Assembly (NCBI GenBank): GCA_024742395.1
Contig: JANSYO010000002.1
Span: 102,172-166,171 of the forward strand
DNA from: Cytophagales bacterium
GTDB taxonomy: Bacteria; Bacteroidota; Bacteroidia; Cytophagales; Spirosomataceae
Length of the DNA stretch: 64,000 bases
Direction of reading: 5' to 3'
The notes beneath the pieces are model-generated. The model made no database searches. It was not told the origin of the DNA and saw only the letters and a program-made list of their open reading frames with translations. The position numbers and the translations under genes were made by a program. Below are positions 1 through 8,586 of the stretch, piece after piece; the first letter of the stretch is position 1, and the number at the start of each line of letters is the position of its first letter.

Positions 1-2
1 TG

Positions 3-560
3 TTTTGCAGAACTAAAACCATAGCAGACAATGTCTACAAATTCTTGGAAAGAAAAGTTGTGAAAGAGAACGATGTCAGGGTTATTCACGCCAACAAGGG
101 CCAGAACACCCGTCTGAATTCTATCAATGCATTTAAAGAGGGATCTGTTAAAATTCTGGTTGCAACTGATGTGGCTGCAAGAGGCATAGATATTCAGGAA
201 GTAAGCCACGTAATAAATTTTGACGTCCCGGTTATTTATGAAGATTATGTGCACAGAATAGGAAGAACCGGGCGAGCCAATTTGTCGGGTGTAGCTATCA
301 CATTTATGACTCCTTCAGAAGCATATCATGTAAAGAAGATTGAAAAGGTAATTAGAACCGAAATTCCTCGCAAACCCATTCCTTCAGAGGTAAACATTCC
401 TGAAACGCCTTTTGAGGAGAGTCAGGAAATGCTGAGAGCAATTGACGATCAGCGTAAAAAAGAAGATCCTGATTTTAAAGGAGCCTTTCATGAAAAGAAG
501 GCAAAAAACAGCAGACCTAGAACCAGTAAGAAGCACAGGCACAACAAAAAGAAGAGGTAG
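3..560 (+). CDS. DEAD-box RNA helicase, C-terminal part (cut by window edge)
   Basis: This is the C-terminal RecA-like domain of an ATP-dependent RNA helicase that unwinds structured RNA in the cytoplasm. The reading frame is open from the first bases (FCRTK, the family's motif IV) so the gene starts outside the window. Motif V (VATDVAARGIDI) and motif VI (HRIGRTGRA) are both intact. The last 50 residues are rich in Lys and Arg, as in RhlE-type proteins, where such tails bind RNA. The paralogue (RhlE, DbpA, CsdA-like) cannot be decided without the N-terminal half. The family call is secure. Confidence 0.93.
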   Translation, partial: FCRTKTIADNVYKFLERKVVKENDVRVIHANKGQNTRLNSINAFKEGSVKILVATDVAARGIDIQEVSHVINFDVPVIYEDYVHRIGRTGRANLSGVAITFMTPSEAYHVKKIEKVIRTEIPRKPIPSEVNIPETPFEESQEMLRAIDDQRKKEDPDFKGAFHEKKAKNSRPRTSKKHRHNKKKR

Positions 561-633
561 TTATAATTATTAATATTTCTCAATAATAATTAACTTGTAC
601 CGTTATACAAGAGCAAATTTCTAGACAAAACCA

Positions 634-1488
634 GTGATTAAAGGTGTTCTAACCATATTGTTAAGTACTTCCATATCTATGGCTGTTGCTCAGCAGATTA
701 TTCTTAAGTCTGAATCTACTGGTGGAAGAATGGGTATGCCTCTCCTTCCTTCTTCAGAAGAGAATAAGGAAGAGTTGAAAGCATTTGAGCCAAAACAGTT
801 TAAGAGTTTAGGGCAGCATCCAATTGAAACCGACCATGAGGTAGTTTATGTTGGTAAGATGGCACCTGAAGGAGTTAATATTTATGAAATCCCACTTTTT
901 GGTGGCTTTCAAAAAAATCTGGAGCAATTAGAGCATGATGAATCATTCTTAAAAGATTGCGATAAGAACTTCAAAACAAGAGAAGAGGCAAGCGTCTTTT
1001 TTTCTGATATGGGCTGGCAATACCTCTCAGAAGGAAGTAAAGAAATGGCCACTTACCGTTTTAATCTAGCTAACCTTCTGAATCCTGATAACGTGGATGT
1101 TTATTGGGGCTTAGGTGTTATAGAGTATCAAAAAGGAGAGCTTGAAGAGGCCATTAAACTGATGACTCAGGGCATGAAAGCCGATAACAAATATAACATC
1201 ACATTGATGGTAGATTTGGCGACCGTACACATTAAGTGTTTCAAAGAGAACAAACACGAAGTGGACCTGAAAAGAGCATATAAGCTTTTGGATGATGCCA
1301 TACTTTTAGCACCTAATTATGCTAACTCTTATATACAAATGGCTCTCGCTAAATTGGTCAATGGTGAAATTGATGATGCCTGGTTAAATTTTCACAAAGG
1401 CTATCAAGCAGATCCTTCTTCAGTTGACACCCATCTTCTTACCCAGCTTTTAAGTATAAAAGCGGACCCGAAAGGAGTATTTAAGTAA
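634..1488 (+). CDS. Secreted tetratricopeptide-repeat protein
   Basis: A 284-residue protein with an N-terminal signal peptide ending near SMAVAQQ, so probably periplasmic. Residues about 115-270 form TPR-like helical pairs (for example ANLLNPDNVDVYWGLGVIEY and AILLAPNYANSYIQMALAKL), which usually serve as protein-protein docking surfaces. The start is GTG at 634: an in-frame stop lies at 622-624 and the signal peptide begins right at this codon. It stands alone, 73 bp after the helicase. The partner and exact role are unknown. Confidence 0.8.
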   Translation: MIKGVLTILLSTSISMAVAQQIILKSESTGGRMGMPLLPSSEENKEELKAFEPKQFKSLGQHPIETDHEVVYVGKMAPEGVNIYEIPLFGGFQKNLEQLEHDESFLKDCDKNFKTREEASVFFSDMGWQYLSEGSKEMATYRFNLANLLNPDNVDVYWGLGVIEYQKGELEEAIKLMTQGMKADNKYNITLMVDLATVHIKCFKENKHEVDLKRAYKLLDDAILLAPNYANSYIQMALAKLVNGEIDDAWLNFHKGYQADPSSVDTHLLTQLLSIKADPKGVFK

Positions 1489-1701
1489 ACTCCCACTTTC
1501 TTTCTAATATTAAGCAAACAAGATAAACCACTTCGAATGCCCAATTCGTAAGTCATCTTTTGTGAAAAGGTTAAAATAGCTCCTACTACTTTTTTAAGAG
1601 TACCCGTTCAGAAAGCCTTCAATCAAGGTTTTTCATATTATCCTTATGCTGTCCATGCTTTGTCCATGCCTCTAATTAGGCCTATTTCACTTTGAGAAAT
1701 A

Positions 1702-1732
1702 CCTTCGGTTCATCATTTACAGAGTCCGAAGG
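1702..1732 (+). promoter_or_regulatory. Hairpin overlapping the translation start region
   Basis: CCTTCGG at 1702-1708 pairs perfectly with CCGAAGG at 1726-1732, with a 17-nt loop, and ends 2 nt before the ATG of the next gene. A near-match to the -7 box (TCACTTTG, 1687-1694) lies just upstream. The hairpin has no T tract, so it is more likely a leader structure that masks the start codon than a terminator. That role is inferred. Confidence 0.4.
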
Positions 1733-1734
1733 CC

Positions 1735-2385
1735 ATGAAAAACAACTCTTTACTTCTTTTACTTTTTCTTACTGTCAATCTTGTATTGACCCAAAATCAA
1801 GGATTTTCTCAGAATACGAAAGTCTTTATAAAAACAGGGTTCAGCCCTTTACATAGAAGCGGACAAAGTGACTTTATTTCCAAGAAAATGCCCTTTCAAG
1901 TGGGCTTTCAGGCCGTTAAAGGACATCTTGGTTTTGATCTAACCTATGAAACTGGGGGCCAATACAGAAAAGAAAATTTTAGCTTCAATCATAGCCTCTA
2001 TAGTCTAGGTGTCAATTATCTGTTGAAGTCATACTTTGAAGATCAGGTCTTAAACCCATATGTAGGCGTTTCCTTAAATTTTATCAATACAAAATTTACA
2101 ACTGAGGGCTATCCTGGTATAACCTCTTATACCCACAAAATTGAAAAAGATAAAGGCCTTGGTGGCTCTGCTTTCGCCGGAGTATACTACCCTTTCAAAA
2201 GCATTTTACTTGGATTAAACACTCAATTCAGTAAAAACCCACCTGCCCGGTTTCTGGCTGGTGGCTTCAGCAAAAAAACCTTAATAACAGATTTTTTTAA
2301 ACTTAATATAACTGCCTCTATTCCATTTAAGCTAAGAACCAAAACATCCAGAAGGGCCCAAAATGCATGCCCTGAATACCTTTAA
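1735..2385 (+). CDS. Probable outer-membrane beta-barrel protein
   Basis: A 216-residue protein with a clear signal peptide (Lys, Leu-rich core, cleavage near QGFSQ). The body alternates polar and hydrophobic residues, with Gly and Tyr/Phe-rich strands such as SLGVNYLLKSYF and NPYVGVSLNFINTKF. This is the pattern of small 8-10 stranded barrels (outer membrane protein beta-barrel family) common in Bacteroidota. It ends 11 bp before the next lipoprotein gene and is probably co-transcribed with it. The substrate or partner is unknown. Confidence 0.65.
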   Translation: MKNNSLLLLLFLTVNLVLTQNQGFSQNTKVFIKTGFSPLHRSGQSDFISKKMPFQVGFQAVKGHLGFDLTYETGGQYRKENFSFNHSLYSLGVNYLLKSYFEDQVLNPYVGVSLNFINTKFTTEGYPGITSYTHKIEKDKGLGGSAFAGVYYPFKSILLGLNTQFSKNPPARFLAGGFSKKTLITDFFKLNITASIPFKLRTKTSRRAQNACPEYL

Positions 2386-2396
2386 AATTTATAGCC

Positions 2397-4571
2397 ATGA
2401 AAAAACCTCTATTTCTATTCATTACCCTTATTTTATTTCTGCAAGCGTGTAAAGACAGGGATTTCGCACCTGTCGATATTTTTGACGAGGAGGAACTCCC
2501 CACAGACGATGAGGGTAATATCATTCAGGATAGTACTGTCCAAAGTCTTGGCAGCCTTTGTAATGACATTCAGCTTTTTGCCAGCAAAGAAAGAGTACAG
2601 GAATTACCGGGAGGTTTTCAAGTAAAAGGCACCCTCTTTGCTCAAACTGATGAAGGCCTAACATCCATCTCCAGCGGTGATTTCTCCATAGCTCATGCCA
2701 GCTCAGGTAATCTGGCTTCTGTCTCGGGTTTTGGCTCCATGCTTATGCCCAAAGTAGGCTTCTTTAAGGATAATTTCTTAACCAGTGATCTTTTCGGTGC
2801 AGAACTGAGCTATGGTGCCGGTGCCACCTTTAGGGATATAAACCCTGAGTTTCCTTTAGTTAATGAGGATTGCTATTTCAGGTTCAATGTAGATCCTGCA
2901 GCAGATTTTCTTCAGGGTAAAATAGGTGGACCCATAATGGTAGGTAGCACTCTTTTAAACTTCAAGGATATGTTTCTTCAAGCCAATACACCCGCTATTC
3001 TTTTTCATGGAGACATATATCAATTTGATAAAAACGCCAAACCAGAAGCTCTTCCAGAAGGGGCTAGCAAATTCAAAAAGTTTAAAGCAAAGGCCGGAAA
3101 ACTTTCTCCTAAATGGTCTATTACGAATGCTTATTTTGGTATTGCCGCCAGAGCACATTTCCCGTTCAGAGCTTATGAATACAGTGAAGAACTTAACGAA
3201 ATAGTAGGCGGAACAAACTTTCAGGAGTTTCAAGGTCATTTATATATAAAAGGAACCGTGCCCCTAAAAAAATATCCAATTGATATTACCGGCGAAGCGG
3301 TAGTAGAAAATAGTTTTAGCTCACTGGGTGCTCTTGATCTTTTTGAAAACGGATTTGATAACGCCGCGTATCGTATGGGTATAAACGGTCAAGCAGAGTT
3401 TGGGCATGCCTTGCTCGATATTTTACCTCTTGATCTGAGGGTCACATTAGGTCAGGCTACCGTGCAGGTTAATGTAGACCAAAACGAGAGCTTCCTCAGA
3501 ATGGCAGGAGAATACGATAGTGGTAGACTTTATGAAGAAATTCTGGGTCCTGAAATTGTAAAGCTTTTGCCTCTTCAAACATTCAATGGCCAGATGTATC
3601 TTAATGTAGGAACAGAGCTGAGTGAATGGGAGCTTTATTTAAAGAATCAACTAGAAATAAACATTCCGGGAGTAGGTAAGCAGCCCTTACAGCAAGCCAT
3701 TATTCATATCAACAATGAGCATATTCTGCTAAGTGGTAAGACTACCCTTCCCTGGGGAATTGGTGCAGTAGAACTTACAGGAGAGTTGCAAAGAAATGGT
3801 GAGTTTTTGCTTCGCGGACTAGCTAAAGCAGGAGTAGACTTTGGAAAAGGAGTAAAAATGGCGTCAGCCTTAGATATTGAAATTTCAAATGAGGGGCTGT
3901 TTATCAACGGCTTTTTAACGCTTCCTGGTGGTGTAGGAGACTTTGCCGTGGCTGGTGAATTAAGCTCCGAAAGAATTTTACTAAAAGGCTCTCAAAAAAC
4001 CTTCATAAGGTTTAGTGACAGTGAGGCTCTGGAAGTGGATTTAAGCCTGGAAGCCAATTCAGACAAAGGCGTCTTCCTACATGGTTTTATGAAAACTCCA
4101 TTACAAGTGGCTAAAGTAGAAGTAGACGGCGAAATTTCTTCGAGAGGACTAGCCTTGCGAGGACTAATAGAAGGTCGACTTGATTTTGGCGTCACTAAAC
4201 TTTCATCTGATCTAAGCCTGAATGCTACCACCTGGGGAGGAGCTGCTCTTAGCGGAGCCATAGACGTACCATTAATTATTATCGGTGGAAATGTGGCTGT
4301 AACGGGGTATATCTATGGACCTACCTCATTTGGGCTGAATGGTAAAACGGGAGCCTTTATTGACCTGAAAGTGGCCTCGGCAAACGCATCTGTAGAGCTC
4401 GGATTCTCACAAAGCAGTGTCACTATAGGTGCTGAAGCAGAATTTTGCGTGGCTGACGACTCTCTGGTAGAAACGTGTGCAAAGGTAGGATTGAGTTTTA
4501 AACCGAACTGGGCCACAGGTGATTTAAACATCTGTGCCGACCTACCTATTGCCGGCGAAACTTGTATCTGA
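2397..4571 (+). CDS. Large repetitive lipoprotein, unknown function
   Basis: A 724-residue lipoprotein with a lipobox ending LQAC near residue 18, followed by a very acidic linker (DIFDEEELPTDDEG). Residues about 430-650 hold imperfect repeats of roughly 40-50 residues built on a LLSG/LLRG/FLHGF turn followed by a (L)P-x-G-x-G strand segment. This suggests an elongated beta structure on the cell surface. No catalytic motif was recognised. It lies 11 bp after a barrel-protein gene in the same direction, which fits a surface lipoprotein and its outer-membrane partner. The function is not known. Confidence 0.75.
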   Translation: MKKPLFLFITLILFLQACKDRDFAPVDIFDEEELPTDDEGNIIQDSTVQSLGSLCNDIQLFASKERVQELPGGFQVKGTLFAQTDEGLTSISSGDFSIAHASSGNLASVSGFGSMLMPKVGFFKDNFLTSDLFGAELSYGAGATFRDINPEFPLVNEDCYFRFNVDPAADFLQGKIGGPIMVGSTLLNFKDMFLQANTPAILFHGDIYQFDKNAKPEALPEGASKFKKFKAKAGKLSPKWSITNAYFGIAARAHFPFRAYEYSEELNEIVGGTNFQEFQGHLYIKGTVPLKKYPIDITGEAVVENSFSSLGALDLFENGFDNAAYRMGINGQAEFGHALLDILPLDLRVTLGQATVQVNVDQNESFLRMAGEYDSGRLYEEILGPEIVKLLPLQTFNGQMYLNVGTELSEWELYLKNQLEINIPGVGKQPLQQAIIHINNEHILLSGKTTLPWGIGAVELTGELQRNGEFLLRGLAKAGVDFGKGVKMASALDIEISNEGLFINGFLTLPGGVGDFAVAGELSSERILLKGSQKTFIRFSDSEALEVDLSLEANSDKGVFLHGFMKTPLQVAKVEVDGEISSRGLALRGLIEGRLDFGVTKLSSDLSLNATTWGGAALSGAIDVPLIIIGGNVAVTGYIYGPTSFGLNGKTGAFIDLKVASANASVELGFSQSSVTIGAEAEFCVADDSLVETCAKVGLSFKPNWATGDLNICADLPIAGETCI

Positions 4572-4675
4572 GTTATATGAGCTACAGCCTGCCCTGGTGA
4601 GAAAGAACTTCATTAGAAACGTAAGCGTCAGCTTAAATTATTTTGAAAAGTAAGAAGGAGATAGCGATTGAAAAG

Positions 4676-4810
4676 ATGATTGAATCCATTCAGCGAAAGA
4701 ACCAAATGCTGAATCAGCTCGAAAATGAGCTCAATAAACTAGAAAAATCGCTTGATTCTTACTTTTCAAAAACCAGTAGGAAGTTTAAAAATATTGATAA
4801 GAATTCATGA
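4676..4810 (+). CDS. Possible small coiled-coil protein (44 aa)
   Basis: A short frame starting ATG at 4676 reads MIESIQRKNQMLNQLE and continues with heptad-like Leu/Ile spacing and many Glu, Lys and Asn, as in a coiled coil. A GAAGGAG purine stretch lies at 4654-4660, rather far upstream, and the frame stays open back to at least 4643. Its stop overlaps the 3' end of the convergent nudK gene by 6 bp. It may be a real small protein or the remnant of a longer one. There is no family assignment. Confidence 0.35.
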   Translation: MIESIQRKNQMLNQLENELNKLEKSLDSYFSKTSRKFKNIDKNS

Positions 4811-5392
4811 TCTGGTAGACGCTATCTTATTCAATTGGAGGTATTGCAAAAGCATAATGGTTTTAGCGTCCTTAATTTGTCCTGTTTTAATCATGGTCAG
4901 AGCTTTATCAAACGGAATTTCCATGACTTCTATGTTTTCATGTTCTTCCTGATGACCTCCACCTTCACTTACCTTCATTTTAGGCTCATATTCGGCAATA
5001 AAAAAGTACAGTATTTCAGTTACAGAGCCCGGTGACATATAAGATTCAAACACTTTTTCAACATTCAGAATACGATATCCCGTCTCTTCTTCCGTTTCTT
5101 TTTTAATGCATTCTTCAGGGCTAAGGTCATCCAATAGTCCTGCACAGGCTTCAATGAGCATACCATCAGTGTTACCATTCAGATATGTGGGCATTCTAAA
5201 CTGCCGGATAAGAATGACAGCGTTTTTCTCTTTATTGAAAAGTAAAACAACTGCTCCATTTCCTCTGTCATAACACTCTCTTTGTTGCCTTTGCCATTCC
5301 CCATTGGGCAATTTATAATCAAAAGTGAGTTTTCTCAAGGTGTACCAGTTGTCTGAAAGAATCCTGTCTTCCACAATCTTAATTTCCGGCAT
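4805..5392 (-). CDS. nudK: Nudix hydrolase, GDP-mannose pyrophosphatase NudK type
   Basis: A 195-residue cytoplasmic Nudix enzyme. NudK proteins hydrolyse GDP-mannose and related nucleotide sugars to GMP and a sugar phosphate. The Nudix helix is at about residues 87-108 (GLLDD...KKETEEETGY) and keeps the EExG metal-binding glutamates. The preceding EACAGLLD and the following ESYMSPGSVTEILYFFIAEY match the NudK subgroup rather than ADP-ribose pyrophosphatases. It is transcribed divergently from a DeoR-type regulator that may control it. Confidence 0.85.
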   Translation of the reverse strand: MPEIKIVEDRILSDNWYTLRKLTFDYKLPNGEWQRQQRECYDRGNGAVVLLFNKEKNAVILIRQFRMPTYLNGNTDGMLIEACAGLLDDLSPEECIKKETEEETGYRILNVEKVFESYMSPGSVTEILYFFIAEYEPKMKVSEGGGHQEEHENIEVMEIPFDKALTMIKTGQIKDAKTIMLLQYLQLNKIASTRS

Positions 5393-5400
5393 TTTGATCG

Positions 5401-5436
5401 TTTATGATTGTTTTTGTTTATTTTTGACCAAATGTA
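5401..5436. promoter_or_regulatory. nudK promoter and possible DeoR-type operator
   Basis: In the 53-bp gap between nudK and the DeoR gene, TTTATG (5401), TTTTTG (5411) and TTTTTG (5421) recur exactly every 10 bp. This is the kind of helically phased direct repeat that DeoR-family proteins bind. CAAATGTA at 5429-5436 is a perfect -7 box (TACATTTG) for nudK on the minus strand, 36 bp before its start. The regulator-site pairing is inferred. Confidence 0.5.
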
Positions 5437-5445
5437 ATTGAAAGA

Positions 5446-6126
5446 ATGGGATTTGAATATAGAAAGAGAAAAATTTTAAACGCACTGGCAAAAAAAGAGG
5501 TCGTGGAAGTGGCCTCGCTTGTAGAGGAAATTGGTGTATCTGATATCACTATTCGAAGAGATTTAGCGGCACTTGAAAAGCTGAACCTATTGAAGAGAAC
5601 TCATGGTGGTGCCACCAAAATTGAGGGAAGTCCAATTGTCAATTTTGATTTGAAATCAAATCAAAATCAAGCTGAAAAAGAAAAAATCGGACAAAAGGCT
5701 GCTCTTGAAGTTAAAGAAGGAGAGGTCATTTTTATTGATTGCGGTAGCACTACCTTACAAATGTGCTCTCATCTAAAGCATTTAAATATTAAAGTAATTA
5801 CCAATTCTTTACCCGTTGTAAGTGCTCTTCAAAACTGTCAGGTTTCTGTTAATCTTATAGGCGGGGAATTAGATCAAAAAAGGCAAGCCATTCATGGAAA
5901 AATGGCTGAGTGGCATATTAAACAGTACCATGCTCATAAGGCCTTTATTGGAGCAGATGCCATAGATAAAGAAGGACATTTATGGGCAATTTCAGAAACT
6001 GAAGCAGAGATTAGCACTGCCATGATTACTCAGTCTGACAAGGCTTATGTTTTAGCAGATTCTTCTAAAATTGGGAAGAAGGGGTATTTGAAATTCTCAA
6101 CAGAAACTCATGAAATCATATCTTAA
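5446..6126 (+). CDS. DeoR-family transcriptional regulator
   Basis: A 226-residue DNA-binding repressor or activator that senses a phosphorylated sugar. Residues 1-58 form the DeoR helix-turn-helix (RKRKILNALAK ... SDITIRRDLAALEK, then HGGA). The C-terminal DeoRC sensor domain follows, with DCGSTTLQM, VITNSLPVV, LIGGELD and FIGADAID as typical ligand-pocket segments. The length is slightly below the usual 250 residues. It is divergent from nudK. Its 3' end meets the end of the broken lipoprotein gene on the other strand, with 3 bp of overlap. The ligand is unknown. Confidence 0.92.
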   Translation: MGFEYRKRKILNALAKKEVVEVASLVEEIGVSDITIRRDLAALEKLNLLKRTHGGATKIEGSPIVNFDLKSNQNQAEKEKIGQKAALEVKEGEVIFIDCGSTTLQMCSHLKHLNIKVITNSLPVVSALQNCQVSVNLIGGELDQKRQAIHGKMAEWHIKQYHAHKAFIGADAIDKEGHLWAISETEAEISTAMITQSDKAYVLADSSKIGKKGYLKFSTETHEIIS

Positions 6127-6717
6127 ATTTCATCTATAAGTACTTTTAAGTCATGTAAATCTCCGCCATTTATTACAAAGGTAGATGCTTATAAAACCGG
6201 AAAGAAAGCTTGTTAGATGCCAAGATTGCATACTTTAATTCTTGGTTAAAAGTAAACTTAAAACGCTGTTGGACATAATTGTCAATTGAGTACGAGTCCA
6301 CCACAGTAACAGTACTCGAGTCAGCTTTTATAATATCTTTTGTAGATTCTGAGTAGACATATATTGCTCGGTTTCCTTGATATCTGCATGAATCTTGAAA
6401 ATCTTATCGTCGGCCTTTATATAAAATACTGATTCCGGATAAAAAGAGGTTTGACTCTTATTCAGAATTACATATGCGGCTATTTCATCCTTTGATATTT
6501 GATCTATCTCTCTTAGAAAGGTGCAATGCATTCTGTATAAACCAGAATTCCTTTCTTTTGGACTTACATTCAGAGTTAAAAGATATCGATCTTCTTCTTT
6601 GAACTCATCCCAAGGATCACTGTTTCTCTCATCGGGCAACTTGCTTGGGTAGTAACTAAAACAACCACCGCAAACAAAAGCTAAACACAATAAAGCCAGA
6701 CTTTTCATGTATTTCAT
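6123..6717 (-). pseudogene. Lipoprotein gene with two apparent frameshifts
   Basis: The intact part (6717 down to 6328, 129 residues) has a signal peptide with lipobox GGC and reads up to STQNLQKIL. Coding sequence continues in the -1 frame (KDIIKADSSTVTVVDSYSID ... SNKLSFRFYK) to about 6190, and then in a third frame (STFVINGGDLHDLKVLIDEI) to a stop at 6123-6125. The three pieces read as one plausible globular protein of about 195 residues. Either the gene is decaying or the assembly has two indels, near 6330 and 6185. The function is unknown. Confidence 0.6.
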
Positions 6718-6754
6718 TGCTTACGTAGATGAAAAGCCTGGCAGTCTGGTTGCC

Positions 6755-8479
6755 TTATTTCTTAATTATTTCCAACTCCGCTTTCACAAAGCCCATCAAC
6801 TCAGATATATAGTCTTTTGAAAAATCGAACTTGATTCCCATGGCTTTGTAGATGTCGCCAATAGTAGCTGTGTAACCCAACTTTAATCCATTTAAGTAGG
6901 CCTCTAAACCCTTTTTAGGATCTTCCTTAAAGTTTTTCCAAACAGAGATCGCCCCTAGCTGAGCCATTCCGTATTCTATATAATAGAAAGGAACCTCATA
7001 GATATGGAGTTGTCTTTGCCAGCTGGCTTCTTTGTATTTTTCTAAATCACTCCAATCTGTCACATGTGTTGAGTACTTGTTTAGAATACTATTCCACTCC
7101 GCCGTTCTTTCCTCTACAGTATGATCAGGGTTCTCGTAAATCCAATGCTGGAACTTATCAACCGTTGCTATCCATGGCAAGGTGGCAAGTATATCTTCTA
7201 AATGCTCTATTCTGGCTCTTTTAAGATCATCAGGATTTGTAAAGAAAACATCCCAATGCTCCATAGACATCAGTTCCATAGCCATGGAGGCTACTTCAGC
7301 CACTTCGGCAGTAGTGCTCTTGAAAGAGCCTAACTCCAAATCTCTTGTCACAAATGAATGTATGGCATGACCTCCTTCATGTACCATAGTCACCAGGTCA
7401 CGTACACTGCTGGTAGCGTTCATAAATATAAACGGAACACCAATTTCCTGAAGTGGATAATTGTACCCTCCCGGTGCTTTGCCTTTGCGTGATTCCAGGT
7501 CAAAATGACCCATTCTTCGCATAATTCGCAGATAATCGCCTAATTGTTTATCTAATCTATCAAAACAGGTAATTGACTTTTCCAGTAAATCTTCTCCGGA
7601 ATTAAATGCCTTCAAGGCTGGTCTGCCTTCTACATCTACTTTTCCATCCCATGGTCTAAGAGGATCAAGGTTCAACTTAGCCTTTCTTTCCAGCATGCTC
7701 TCATTTAATAAAGGTACCACTGCTTCTGCTACAGATTCATGGAAGTCAAAACAATCTTCAGGTGTGTAATCGAAACGACCCATTGCAGCAAACATGTAAT
7801 CTCTAAAATTCTGAAAGTCTGCATTCAAAGCAACCTTATGCCGTAAATCACGCAATTCATTAAAAAGGAGGTCTAGTTTCTCTCTGTCTTCCAGTCGCCT
7901 ATCCCCAATTTTTCTCCAAGCCTCTTCACGAGCCTTCCTATCTACTGACTGAATAATATTCGCAGCCTTTTGCATGGTCATCTCCTCTCCATTAATGGTT
8001 ACGGTCATACCACCGGTTATGGATTGGTATTCTGACTGCTTAGTCTGAATTTGAGTAGATAAGGGAATGTTTTCTTCTCTGAAAATCTCTACAGATTTCT
8101 TCATTCCACGTATCATTATCTCATAACCTCCGCCCTTTAAATCATCCAGAAACGGGCTTTCCAGTGCTTTTTTATTTAACTGATCATCATAAACGGCCAG
8201 ATGTGGTTGAATCTGCGTAACAAAAAACTGATAATCCTTTTGTCTTTCTTCATTGGCTGTATCACAGGTCATTTTAATATATCGCCATGCCATGTTTTCT
8301 GATAGAAAAGATTCCAGTTCACTACGATCCAGAAACCATTGCTTCAGCTCTTTGGAATTTCCAACAGACCTGGAAACTAAGTCTTCGTATAAAGGCTGCA
8401 CATCATCCCAGCTATTGAGTTCAAATGCTTCTCCAATAAAGGTTCTGGGTTTGCGAGTAGGCAGAGTAAGTTGTTCCAA
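6755..8479 (-). CDS. M3 family oligoendopeptidase (PepF-like)
   Basis: A 574-residue cytoplasmic zinc metallopeptidase that cuts short peptides. The thimet-family HExxH signature is present as HEGGHAIH around residue 367, followed about 25 residues later by a Glu-containing helix (TAEVAEVASMAMELMS) that supplies the third zinc ligand. The length and the absence of a signal peptide fit the PepF/M3 family. It stands as a single minus-strand gene between the broken lipoprotein gene and an AAA ATPase gene, each of which appears to be transcribed separately. Confidence 0.93.
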   Translation of the reverse strand: MEQLTLPTRKPRTFIGEAFELNSWDDVQPLYEDLVSRSVGNSKELKQWFLDRSELESFLSENMAWRYIKMTCDTANEERQKDYQFFVTQIQPHLAVYDDQLNKKALESPFLDDLKGGGYEIMIRGMKKSVEIFREENIPLSTQIQTKQSEYQSITGGMTVTINGEEMTMQKAANIIQSVDRKAREEAWRKIGDRRLEDREKLDLLFNELRDLRHKVALNADFQNFRDYMFAAMGRFDYTPEDCFDFHESVAEAVVPLLNESMLERKAKLNLDPLRPWDGKVDVEGRPALKAFNSGEDLLEKSITCFDRLDKQLGDYLRIMRRMGHFDLESRKGKAPGGYNYPLQEIGVPFIFMNATSSVRDLVTMVHEGGHAIHSFVTRDLELGSFKSTTAEVAEVASMAMELMSMEHWDVFFTNPDDLKRARIEHLEDILATLPWIATVDKFQHWIYENPDHTVEERTAEWNSILNKYSTHVTDWSDLEKYKEASWQRQLHIYEVPFYYIEYGMAQLGAISVWKNFKEDPKKGLEAYLNGLKLGYTATIGDIYKAMGIKFDFSKDYISELMGFVKAELEIIKK

Positions 8480-8586
8480 TTTTTGTAATTTTAATGTTGA
8501 TGTAAAAATAAGAGATTAGGGATACAGGTACACGTATTGTCTATGTTTTACTACCCTTTTAAGTTTAAAAAGGTCAATCTTTGACC

